Source: Opitutales bacterium
GTDB taxonomy: Bacteria > Verrucomicrobiota > Verrucomicrobiia > Opitutales > Oceanipulchritudinaceae
DNA length: 43,458 nt
Direction: 5' to 3'
Assembly: GCA_020831525.1 (NCBI GenBank)
Contig: JAFIGH010000038.1
Location: 1-43,458, forward strand
Shown here one piece after another: positions 1 through 7,978 of the stretch. The stretch's first letter is position 1, and every line of letters begins with the position of its first letter. Below the pieces are notes generated by a model, which saw only the letters and a program-made list of their open reading frames with translations, did no database searches and had not been told where the DNA came from. Position numbers and translations under genes: made by a program.

Positions 1-563
1 CGGCGGGCACGCTGTGGGCCGAGCGCTTCGGCAGCGTGATCGTGCAGGACACGCCATGGCTTGTCGGCCTAATCGCGGCCTACATCGACTTGAACGCGGT
101 GCGCGCGGGTCTGGCCGAACTGCCCGAAAACTACCAATGGTGCGGCTATACGGAGGCCCTCGCGGGGAACGAGGCCCTTTGCCGCGCTCTCGCTGCCTGC
201 TTCCCGGCGGCGAAGGAGAGGAAGGAAGCACTCGCGCGCTACCGTCTGCTGATGCTCGGAAAGGGCGCGGGTGCAAAGGGCGACGGCACCGGCGCGCGCA
301 TCGACCCTGCGGCGCTGCTCGAGGCGGTGAAGAACGGCGGCGAGTTGCAGCCTCACGAATTACTGCGGCTGCGTGTGCGGTATTTTACGGAGGGACGGGT
401 AATCGGTTCGCGCGAGTGGCTGGAACACGGCGGGGGTGCGCGCGTCCTCGCGCGGCTTGACCGCCCGCCGCCGAGCAGGCCTGTCAACGTGATCGACAAC
501 GTCGACCTTGCGGTCGCCCGCTCGCGTGCGCGCTACCGGACGGTCGAAGACCCTCGCGCGTGA
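1..563 (+). CDS. REP-associated tyrosine transposase (RAYT/IS200-like), 5' end outside window
   Basis: The gene runs in from the left edge; reading frame 3 is open from the first bases (A-G-T-L-W-A-E-R-F) to the stop at 563. The segment AYIDLNAVRAGL followed by PENYQWCGYTEAL matches the YI-x-x-N-PVRAG-L and W-S-GY block typical of the C-terminal half of RAYT Y1 transposases, where the tyrosine is the catalytic residue that cleaves single-stranded DNA at REP hairpins. The HUH motif would lie upstream, outside the window. The long tail (to VEDPRA) is usual for the longer RAYT type. It differs clearly from the shorter transposase at 15768-16220, so it is a separate family. No REP hairpins are evident beside it here. 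Family assignment is good; activity cannot be judged. Confidence 0.75.
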   Translation, partial: AGTLWAERFGSVIVQDTPWLVGLIAAYIDLNAVRAGLAELPENYQWCGYTEALAGNEALCRALAACFPAAKERKEALARYRLLMLGKGAGAKGDGTGARIDPAALLEAVKNGGELQPHELLRLRVRYFTEGRVIGSREWLEHGGGARVLARLDRPPPSRPVNVIDNVDLAVARSRARYRTVEDPRA

Positions 564-603
564 TTCGGTTTCCTCCTTAGTAATCAATGACTTAGGAATA
601 AAC

Positions 604-1206
604 TCACAGCTTGCGCGTCCAGAAGACCATGGGTTTCGGGGACGGTTCCGGTTCGTCGAGGTCCTGCCACGTGAACGCGGTGCGGAGGGTGGGTTGGCGG
701 GTGTAGCCGCGCTTGGTCCAGAAGGCGTCGTGGGGGCGGTAGCCGCGCGGTCGCCGGGGATGGTCGGCGGGGCGCTCGACGGCGCAGAAGGCGCAGTGGG
801 TGAAGCGGCCGAGGCGGCGGGCGCGGGCCTCGCGTTCGTCGAAGAAGCGGTGCCCGATGCCCCTCCCGCGCAGGCGCGGGAGGAGGATGGACTCGCCGAA
901 GTAGTAGATGGCGGCGGTGTCGTGCCCGGCGTTCTCGAAGGGCGCGCGGAACTCCGCTTCCTCGGCGTCGAGCGGCATTCCGGTGGAGGCACCGACAACT
1001 TCGCCGCCTTCGCGCGCGAGAACGACGACGCTGTCCGGGCACTCGAAGTAGCGCTGCAGGTAGCCGCGCTCGTAGTCCGGCGAGCCGTCGTAGAGGTAGG
1101 GAAACTCGCGGAAGACGGTGATGCGCAGGGCCGCGACCGCGTCGGCGAAGGGTTCGGCGTCGCGTCCGTGCAGGGCGTTGACCGTGACTTCGGTGAATTT
1201 CGTCAT
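604..1206 (-). CDS. GNAT-family N-acetyltransferase
   Basis: A 200-residue protein starting at the ATG complementary to 1204-1206. The core carries the GNAT acetyl-CoA loop: a strand with the segment YYFGESILL, then the P-x-x-RGRGIGHRFFDERE motif (R/Q-x-x-G-x-G/A signature), about residues 101-127. An earlier strand, VVVLAREGGEVVGASTG, fits the acceptor-side sheet. The substrate cannot be told. It lies 11 bases downstream of the Tricorn-like protease gene on the same strand, so the two are probably cotranscribed, which would fit N-terminal or peptide acetylation but is only a guess. Longer ORFs that extend upstream of this start run into the protease gene in another frame and are not credible. 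Confidence 0.85.
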   Translation of the reverse strand: MTKFTEVTVNALHGRDAEPFADAVAALRITVFREFPYLYDGSPDYERGYLQRYFECPDSVVVLAREGGEVVGASTGMPLDAEEAEFRAPFENAGHDTAAIYYFGESILLPRLRGRGIGHRFFDEREARARRLGRFTHCAFCAVERPADHPRRPRGYRPHDAFWTKRGYTRQPTLRTAFTWQDLDEPEPSPKPMVFWTRKL

Positions 1207-1217
1207 TGGAGGGCCGC

Positions 1218-2399
1218 TCAGCGGTGGGCCGGATCGATGCCGAATCCGCTGCGGTCCGGCGGCTCGGGCCGGTCGGGCGGGATGTAGGGGTTGCGCTGAA
1301 GTTCGCCGAGGATGTGCTCGATGGCGGCTTCGAGCTGCGGGTCGCCGCCATCGACCATGAGGGCGGGGTCGTCGATGACTTCGATATCGGGATCGACGCC
1401 GTGGCCTTCGATGATCCAGCGGCCCTCGGGATTGTAGATGCCGAAGGTGGGGACGGCGGTGTATCCGCCGTCGACGAGACCCGGCACGTTGGAGATCCCG
1501 ACAAGCCCGCCCCATGTGCGCATACCGATGAGCTTGCCGAGGCCGTTCTTGCGGAAGAAGTGCGGAAAGGCGTCGCCCCCGGAGCCGGCGATTTCATTGA
1601 TGAGCATGGCCATGGGTCCGGAGAATCCGTCGCCCGGCGTGGCCCAGTCCTTGCCGTCGCGGCGCGCCCAGTAGCTTTGGTAGGGCCGGTTGAGGAGTTC
1701 GACGAAGCGGTGCGGAAGCTGCCCGCCGCCGTTCCAGCGTTCGTCGATGATGAGCGCCTCGCTGCCCCGCTTTCCGTAGTATTGACGGAACAATTCGTTC
1801 TGCCCCGCCACGGCGGTGTTGGGCACGTGGATGTAGCCGACACGTCCGTCCGTGCGCTCTTCGACGTAGCGGCGCTTCTCCTCGACCCACGCGCGGTAGC
1901 GCAGAGAGCGGTCGCTGCGGAGGGTGCGGGTGACGATGTCGCGCACGTCTTCGGCGTCCGCGTCGGGCGAGGCGGCGACGCGCAGCGTCACGACGCGGTC
2001 GCCCAGCCCGGCGAGGGCGGCCCACGGATCGAAAGCGGCGTCGAGCGGCATGCCGTTGACGCTGAGGAGGTAGTCGCCTTCGGAGACGTCGATCCCCGGC
2101 TGGGAAAGCGGACCGCGGGCATCGTAGTCCCACGGCGCGCCGGTGTGGATGCGCTCAATACGGTAGCCCTCTGCGCCGTCGGCTTCGGTCCACATAAAAT
2201 CAGCACCAAGCGAACCGACGGAGACCGCGGGTTCATCGCCGAAATCCCCGCCCCAGATGTAGGCGTGCCCGACATTGAGTTCACTGATCATCTCGCCGAT
2301 GACAAACTGCAGGTCGCCGCGGCTGCTGAGGTAGGGCAGAAGGGCGGAGTAGTCCTCCCACACTTGGTCCCAGTCGACCCCGTGGAGGGTTTTCGACAT
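1218..2399 (-). CDS. Tricorn-like protease, C-terminal catalytic part (separated by frameshift)
   Basis: This open frame holds the C1, PDZ and C2 (S41-type) region of a Tricorn-like serine protease. Visible are a PDZ segment (about 88-145, with GDYLLSVNGMPL), the strand GRVGYIHVPNT, the oxyanion/substrate segment IDERWNGGG (217-225), and the nucleophile context NEIAGSGGDAF with Ser273. The apparent ATG start lies inside the gene: the true upstream sequence is in the other frame. Reading across the break near 2387 restores F-F-Y-V-E-N-L-H-G-V-D-W, the usual join between the beta-propeller half and the catalytic half. It should therefore be read as one gene, 1218-4653, with the piece at 2281-4653. 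Tricorn-type enzymes degrade peptides downstream of larger proteases. Confidence 0.85.
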   Translation of the reverse strand: MSKTLHGVDWDQVWEDYSALLPYLSSRGDLQFVIGEMISELNVGHAYIWGGDFGDEPAVSVGSLGADFMWTEADGAEGYRIERIHTGAPWDYDARGPLSQPGIDVSEGDYLLSVNGMPLDAAFDPWAALAGLGDRVVTLRVAASPDADAEDVRDIVTRTLRSDRSLRYRAWVEEKRRYVEERTDGRVGYIHVPNTAVAGQNELFRQYYGKRGSEALIIDERWNGGGQLPHRFVELLNRPYQSYWARRDGKDWATPGDGFSGPMAMLINEIAGSGGDAFPHFFRKNGLGKLIGMRTWGGLVGISNVPGLVDGGYTAVPTFGIYNPEGRWIIEGHGVDPDIEVIDDPALMVDGGDPQLEAAIEHILGELQRNPYIPPDRPEPPDRSGFGIDPAHR

Positions 2400-4653
2400 A
2401 GAAGAAGTCGCGGTGGCGCCGCCATGCGTCGCGGAGGATCTGCGCCCACTCCTCGCGGGGAACGACGCGCTGGCGCATTGCGGAGGTGTCCACGGGGTGC
2501 TCCCAGCGTTGGCCGGGGGCGGCGTCGATGACGGCCATGGCGGCGCCTTCGCGCCGGACGAGCACCTTCTTCCGGTCGGCGGAAAGGGCGAAGCCGCGGA
2601 TGTTGTCGAGGACCGTCTCTTCTTCCGGATCGTCTTTGAAGGGATCGAAGATGTGCAGGATGGACTCGCCGTCCCAGCGCCGGTTTCCGGTCATGCGCTG
2701 GTAGAGAAGGTGACGGCTGTCGTTGAAGGCGAGGGCACCGAAGTTGCCCCGATCCACGGGAAGGAGGATGGCGCGTTGCTCAAAGCCGTCCCAGTGAAAC
2801 TCCATCGGCTCTTCCTTCTCTTCCTCTTCCTCTCCATCCTTGCCTTCCCCGTCCTCCCCGTCTTCCGCCTCCTCATCGTCGCCATTCTCTCCGTTGTCCT
2901 TGTCCTTTTCATCCCCGGCGTCCTCTTCGTCGCTTTTGGGCAGGAGGGGCGAGGCAACGTCGTCGCGCAAGGGGACGAGCAGAATGCGGTTTGTGCGGTG
3001 GTAGACGAAGGTCGTGCCGACGTCCTCGTACTGAGGCTCGGAGAACTCGCTTGCCGCCGTGAAGGCAAGGAACTCGCCCTTTGGATCGAAGGCGGGGTTG
3101 CTCGCGGAGAACATGCCTCTTGTTAGGCGGTGCGCCTCGCCGGTCTCCACTTCAACGGCCCAGAGCGCGCTTGTGGAGAGAGTGAAGCGCCCGTCGTCCT
3201 CGGTGCGTGAATACACGATCCAGCGCGAATCCGGCGACCAGTCGAGGCGGATCCAGCGGTGCGCCGGATTGTAGCCGATCTCACGGAGGGCGACGGGGTC
3301 CTCACCTTCCTCCGGGACTTCGCCGTACCAAATGCGCTGGGTCTGATCGACGACGACAAACCGCTTCGAGTCGGGCGCCCAGCGGGGGTCTTGGTAGAAA
3401 CGCCGGTTGTCTTCGGTAAGTTGGCGCGGCTCACCACTGCCGTCGGCGGGCATCAGGTAAAGCTCGTATTCGCCCGTGGCGTCGCTGCTGTAGAGGATCC
3501 ACTTTCCGTCCGGGCTCCACGCCGGTTCGCGCTCGGCCACGCCGCTTGTGCGGGTGAGGTTGCGCGCGCTGCCCCGCCGTGCCGGGAGCGACCAGATATC
3601 CCCCCGCGCTTCGACGAGCACGCGCGCTCCTTTCGGGGAGATGGCGCGGTTTTCGATGTGCTTGGAGGCGTCGACGGCGCGCGGGCGGATCTCGGGCAGG
3701 GCCCCTGGAATCTCTACCTCGACGACCCGCACCTCGCGCGTGGCGAGGTCGATGGCATGCAGCTCCTGACCCAGTTGGAAGACAATTTCGCCCCCTCCGT
3801 CGGGCCCGGGCCCGAGTGAGGGGAAGCGCACGTCGTGGTGTGTAAAGTCGGTCATCTGCTCGCGCGCGCCGGTGGCGCGGTCGTGCCGCCAGAGGTTGAA
3901 GCGCCACGGCTCCCGTTTGTCGGAGAGGAAATAGACGGCGTCGCCGTGCCACATAGGAAAGGTGTCGGTGCCCTCCCAGTCGGTGATTTTCTCCGAGGTG
4001 TGGTCTTCGAGGTCGAATATCCAGATGTTGGAGGCGCGCCCGCCGGCGTAGCGCTTCCATGTGCGGAAATCGCGCGAGTGCAGCATATAGGCCATTTGCT
4101 TGCCGTCCGGGCTGAGAGTGGCGTTTACTCCGTAGGGCACGGGTAGTTTTTCGGGAGTCCCGCCGCGCCGCGGCACCTTGTAGAGTTCCTCAAACCGGGG
4201 ATTCCCGCTGAAGAAGTTCGTCGAGTAGATGATATGTTCGCCGTCCGGGGTCCAGCCGTGGATGTGTTTGTTGCCGGGGTGGGTGGTGATACGGCGGGGA
4301 ATGCCCCCTTCGACGGGAATGACATGAATGTCGCGCTGGCCGTCGTAGTTCGCGACGAATGCGATCCGCGCGCCGTCGGGGCTGAAGGCCGGAAACAAAA
4401 CCGAGCCCGCCGGGGAGGCGACCGGCCGCGCGAGCCCGCCTTCGCGGGGCACGATCCACAGTTGCGTGGCATAGCCGAACGTGATGTAGTCGGCGCTGAT
4501 GGCCGGATAGCGCAGCATTCCCGCGGGGGGACGCTGTGTGTCGTCGTCCGCGCGGGCAAAATGCGGCGCCAGCGCGGAGAGGGTGGCGAGAGCGGGCAAC
4601 ATCGCGCGAAGGAAGGCGCGCCGGGCACCGGCTGTGGCAGTGGGGAGGTTCAT
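2281..4653 (-). CDS. Tricorn-like protease, N-terminal beta-propeller part (frameshifted)
   Basis: N-terminal half of the protease whose catalytic half is at 1218-2399. The start at 4653 is chosen because it opens with a signal peptide, MNLPTATAGARRAFLRAML then a hydrophobic run and ARA-D; the RRAFLRA stretch resembles a twin-arginine signal. Upstream extension to 4869 is arginine-rich and overlaps the divergent gene. The body contains repeated PD40/WD-like beta-propeller blades (SPDG-R-I-A-F-V, SPDGK-W-I-L-Y-S and similar). An acidic linker of about 48 residues (near 570-617, mostly Glu and Asp) interrupts the propeller region. After Y-V-E-N the frame reads P-P-R-G-R-L and ends in unrelated sequence at 2281, the product of a one-base gain near 2387. 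Likely exported. Confidence 0.85.
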   Translation of the reverse strand: MNLPTATAGARRAFLRAMLPALATLSALAPHFARADDDTQRPPAGMLRYPAISADYITFGYATQLWIVPREGGLARPVASPAGSVLFPAFSPDGARIAFVANYDGQRDIHVIPVEGGIPRRITTHPGNKHIHGWTPDGEHIIYSTNFFSGNPRFEELYKVPRRGGTPEKLPVPYGVNATLSPDGKQMAYMLHSRDFRTWKRYAGGRASNIWIFDLEDHTSEKITDWEGTDTFPMWHGDAVYFLSDKREPWRFNLWRHDRATGAREQMTDFTHHDVRFPSLGPGPDGGGEIVFQLGQELHAIDLATREVRVVEVEIPGALPEIRPRAVDASKHIENRAISPKGARVLVEARGDIWSLPARRGSARNLTRTSGVAEREPAWSPDGKWILYSSDATGEYELYLMPADGSGEPRQLTEDNRRFYQDPRWAPDSKRFVVVDQTQRIWYGEVPEEGEDPVALREIGYNPAHRWIRLDWSPDSRWIVYSRTEDDGRFTLSTSALWAVEVETGEAHRLTRGMFSASNPAFDPKGEFLAFTAASEFSEPQYEDVGTTFVYHRTNRILLVPLRDDVASPLLPKSDEEDAGDEKDKDNGENGDDEEAEDGEDGEGKDGEEEEEKEEPMEFHWDGFEQRAILLPVDRGNFGALAFNDSRHLLYQRMTGNRRWDGESILHIFDPFKDDPEEETVLDNIRGFALSADRKKVLVRREGAAMAVIDAAPGQRWEHPVDTSAMRQRVVPREEWAQILRDAWRRHRDFFYVENPPRGRLGPSVGGLLRPSALPQQPRRPAVCHRRDDQ

Positions 4654-4859
4654 GGTTCGGAGGAAAAGCAGCTCGTCCCTAAAGGCAAGTGGTCTTGCGA
4701 ATAGCTGGCGCGGAGGTGAATGTCGGCGCGGAAGGGAGGTTTCAGCGTCGCGGAAGCAGGCTGATTTACGTTTGGAACCTACGCCGTGGTGCGGGAAGCG
4801 GTGTCTTTCGGGATTTTTAGCTAGCCTCCGCCGGGTGGGCGCGGAAAGACTGAAGACCG
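4654..4859. promoter_or_regulatory. Divergent intergenic region
   Basis: About 206 bases between the divergent starts of the Tricorn-like protease (4653, minus) and the HAD-glucosidase fusion (4860, plus). Promoters for both directions must lie here or within the flanking genes, but no clear -35/-10 pair, operator or hairpin could be picked out by eye. Confidence 0.3.
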
Positions 4860-6932
4860 ATGGGAACACGTAAACCGATCAAACTTTTTGCGTCCGACCT
4901 CGACTACACGCTTGTCGGGCACCCAAGCGGCGCGCGGGCCTTCGCCACGACATGGAGGACACTGCCGGACGGCGACCGGCCGTACCTTGTCTACAACACG
5001 GGCCGTCTCGTCGAGGACACCCGCCGTCTGATCAAGGAGACCGGGCTGCCGAAACCGGATTTCCTCATCTGCGGGGTGGGGACGTCGATTGTCGACATGC
5101 GGCGCGACTGTGTGCTCAAGGCCTTTTCCGAGGTGCTGGAAGAGGGCTGGAATCTCAAGAAGGTCGAGGAGGTCGTGAGCACGGTCATGCCGGACGCGAA
5201 AAAACAGCCAAGTTACTTCCAGACGCCTTTTAAGTCGAGCTGGTATGCGGAGCGGTTGGGCACGACAGCGCTGCGGGAGTTCGAAAAAGCGCTCGAAAAG
5301 TCCCGACTGGATGTGTCGGTGGTCTACTCCAGCAGCCGCGATCTAGACATTCTGCCGAAGTTCGCCGACAAGGGCAACGCGTTGCGCTGGCTGCTCAAGC
5401 ACCTCCGCCTGCGCGCGGAGAACGTCCTCGTGGCCGGCGACTCCGGCAACGACAGCGCGATGTTCAAGGTGGACGGTGTGCGCGGTATCATTGTCGACAA
5501 CGCGCAGCCGGAGTTGATCGAAGCCACTGTCGGCCTCCCGGTCCACCACGCCTCCAAGGTGTGCGCGGAGGGCGTCCTCGAAGGCCTCGTGCACTACGGT
5601 GTCATTGCCGAGGTGGTCGAACCTTCGGAGCAGATGGAATCCTACGAACCGGAGATCCAGCACCTTTTCGACGAACAGGAGACGCCCCAGGGGCTCTCGC
5701 CGAACCAGCGTGATTTCCTGAAGATCGCCTACGAAAAAGCCGTTGACGGTCTGCGCCGCAATATTACTCCGGTTGGATTTTCCGCCTGCTCCATCCCCGA
5801 CAACGAGACCCGAGGCACCGACGCCAACTACCACAGCGTATGGGCGCGCGACGGTTCTATAGCCCTCATTGGTTCGCTTTGTCTTGACGACGAGGATTTC
5901 CGCGCCTGCCAGCTTGCTACCTTGCGCACGCTCCTTGACCACACCTCGCTCACCGGGCAGATTCCTGCCAACGTGCGCATCGAAAGCATGGAGCCGGACT
6001 ACTCCGGCGTGGGCGGCATCTGCTCGATAGACAGCGGCATCTGGGTGATTATAGCAGCTTACGAATACGTGCGCAAGACGAGCGATTTCAGCTTTTTGCG
6101 TGAGTATTTCTCCACCCTCCAGCGCGCCATGGACTGGCTCAGCGCGCACGACAGCAACAACGACGCGCTCCTCGAGATCCCCGAGGCGGGCGACTGGACG
6201 GACCTCTTCGGACGCTCCTACAACGTTCTCTACGACGAAGTCCTCTGGTACCGCGCCAATGTCTGCTTCGGCCGGTTGCTTGAGTTCCGCGGGGAAGCCA
6301 AGCGGGCGGGCGACTACCTTAGATGGTCGCGCTCGATCAAGAACGCCATCCTACGCAAGTTCTGGCCGACCACGACGCAGAACGGCGACGACGCCCCCTT
6401 TACCTTCGCCGACCAGCAGACGCGCCTCGGCGACACCAACTACCTCCTCGCGCAGATCACGCCCTTCAACTTCGACTGGCGCCTCGACGCCTACGGCAAC
6501 ATCCTCGCCTACCTCTTCAATGTGCTCGACACCGAGCGCGCCAAGATCGCCTTCCGGTTCATGTGGGGCGTGGGCATCAACGAGCCGCATCCCGTTGCTA
6601 ATTTGTACCCGCCCGTGCAGGCGGGTGATCCCGAATGGCGGACCTACTACACTGTCAATCTTCTGAATTTGCCGAATCACTACCACAACGGGGGTATTTG
6701 GCCGTTTGTCGGGGCTCAGTGGGTGCGCTTTATCAACCACCTCGGCTTCCGCGACATCGCCGCGCAGGAACTCGTCCGCGTGGCCGAACTCAACCAAAAG
6801 GGCATCGCCGTTGAGTGGGAATTCAACGAATGGGCGCATGGCAAAACGGGCCGTCCCATGGGCAAAGCCTTTCAGGCATGGTCATGCTCCGAATTTATCC
6901 ACGCCTGCCACGAACTGCGCGTCAACCCGTAA
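4860..6932 (+). CDS. Fusion of sucrose-phosphate-phosphatase-like HAD domain and GH100/GDE-like glucosidase
   Basis: A 690-residue cytoplasmic protein (no signal peptide). Residues about 8-250 form a HAD phosphatase of the sucrose-phosphatase type: nucleophile motif SDLDYTL (Asp13, Asp15), VYNTGR, and GDSGND as motif IV. Residues about 275-690 form an (alpha/alpha)6-barrel glycosidase related to GH100 neutral invertases and amylo-1,6-glucosidases, with GDWTDLFGRSYNVLYDE, NHYHNGGIWPF, EWEFNEWAHG and Q-A-W near the end. If the sugar is sucrose, the first domain would release sucrose from sucrose-6-phosphate and the second would split it; the next gene is a fructokinase, which agrees with that reading. 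The substrate is inferred, and glucosylglycerate, mannosylglycerate or another glycoside is possible. No sucrose-phosphate synthase is in the window. Confidence 0.8.
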   Translation: MGTRKPIKLFASDLDYTLVGHPSGARAFATTWRTLPDGDRPYLVYNTGRLVEDTRRLIKETGLPKPDFLICGVGTSIVDMRRDCVLKAFSEVLEEGWNLKKVEEVVSTVMPDAKKQPSYFQTPFKSSWYAERLGTTALREFEKALEKSRLDVSVVYSSSRDLDILPKFADKGNALRWLLKHLRLRAENVLVAGDSGNDSAMFKVDGVRGIIVDNAQPELIEATVGLPVHHASKVCAEGVLEGLVHYGVIAEVVEPSEQMESYEPEIQHLFDEQETPQGLSPNQRDFLKIAYEKAVDGLRRNITPVGFSACSIPDNETRGTDANYHSVWARDGSIALIGSLCLDDEDFRACQLATLRTLLDHTSLTGQIPANVRIESMEPDYSGVGGICSIDSGIWVIIAAYEYVRKTSDFSFLREYFSTLQRAMDWLSAHDSNNDALLEIPEAGDWTDLFGRSYNVLYDEVLWYRANVCFGRLLEFRGEAKRAGDYLRWSRSIKNAILRKFWPTTTQNGDDAPFTFADQQTRLGDTNYLLAQITPFNFDWRLDAYGNILAYLFNVLDTERAKIAFRFMWGVGINEPHPVANLYPPVQAGDPEWRTYYTVNLLNLPNHYHNGGIWPFVGAQWVRFINHLGFRDIAAQELVRVAELNQKGIAVEWEFNEWAHGKTGRPMGKAFQAWSCSEFIHACHELRVNP

Positions 6933-6949
6933 CCCCGGAAAAAGAATCC

Positions 6950-7843
6950 ATGAGCGAAAAGAATATCATCTGTTTCGGCGAAGTCCTCTGGGACTGCCTG
7001 CCGCGCGGGCTCTTCCTCGGCGGCGCTCCCTTCAACGTAGCCTACCACCTGCACCGCCTCGGTCGACTCCCGCTCATGGTCTCGTCGGTCGGCAACGACT
7101 TTCTCGGCGAGGAAACACTTGAACGGATGGACCGCGCCGGCCTCGACACCGGCTACGTAAAGGTCCGCGACGACCTGCGCACGGGCGCGGTGAAGGTGCG
7201 CATCAACGAAGCGGGCAACGCTTCATACGACATTCTGCACCCGGCGGCGTGGGACCGTGTCGAACTCGACGACGACGACCTGCGCGAACTACGCTACGCC
7301 GGCGGGATTGTCTACGGATCACTCGCCATGCGCGACACGCCCAACCGCAGGACGCTCGAACGCCTCCTTGACGGATTCGGCGGATTGAAGGTGTGCGACG
7401 TCAACCTGCGTCCGAGCTTCGACGACCGCGACTACGGTCTCGAACTCATGCGCCGGGCCGACGTCGTGAAACTCAACGACGAGGAACTTGCCGAACTGAC
7501 AGGCGAAGAAGTGTCCATGGATGCCCCGGAGAGTGCACTCGACGCCCTACGCGGTCTCACTGGTAACGAACGTGTCTGCGTCACCTTCGGCGCGGAGGGC
7601 GCGCTTCTCGCCGAAGACGGGCGCATCGTGCGCGCGGTCGCTCCCGACGTCGATGTCCGCGACACCGTTGGCGCGGGCGACGCCTTTACCGCCGCGCTTG
7701 TCGACCGCCTCCTCGCGGGTTTCGCCGCGGCGGAGGATCCCGACCTTCTTGAGTGGCCGTGCGCTCTTGGCGCCTTTGTCGCAAGCCGCGACGGTGCCCA
7801 GCCCGACTACGACCCGGGTGAAGTGGCGGCGGCGCTGAGGTGA
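6950..7843 (+). CDS. PfkB-family fructokinase-like sugar kinase
   Basis: A 297-residue ribokinase/PfkB carbohydrate kinase. The N-terminal substrate motif is present as GGAPFNVAYHLHRLG with GNDFLGEE after it, and the C-terminal ATP/anion-hole motif DTVGAGDAFTAAL carries the catalytic Asp in GAGD. The start ATG at 6950 gives the usual N-terminus (MSEKNIICFGEVLWD); the longer frame from 6815 overlaps the preceding gene. It begins 17 bases after the HAD-glucosidase fusion, so the two almost certainly form an operon. In methylotrophs and nitrifiers fructokinase genes accompany sucrose genes, so fructose released by the preceding enzyme is the likely substrate, giving fructose-6-phosphate. Confidence 0.88.
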   Translation: MSEKNIICFGEVLWDCLPRGLFLGGAPFNVAYHLHRLGRLPLMVSSVGNDFLGEETLERMDRAGLDTGYVKVRDDLRTGAVKVRINEAGNASYDILHPAAWDRVELDDDDLRELRYAGGIVYGSLAMRDTPNRRTLERLLDGFGGLKVCDVNLRPSFDDRDYGLELMRRADVVKLNDEELAELTGEEVSMDAPESALDALRGLTGNERVCVTFGAEGALLAEDGRIVRAVAPDVDVRDTVGAGDAFTAALVDRLLAGFAAAEDPDLLEWPCALGAFVASRDGAQPDYDPGEVAAALR

Positions 7844-7978
7844 GGTAAGCCGACGCGGAGAGGATACGGGCGGTATTGCTATTGCCGGGGACGGTCTGGA
7901 GCCCGCAGTTTCCGGCATCTTCCGCTTTCTCCGGTTTTTTCCTTGGGTTTCGTGCGCGGTTTTTTTCGGATAGCGGTA

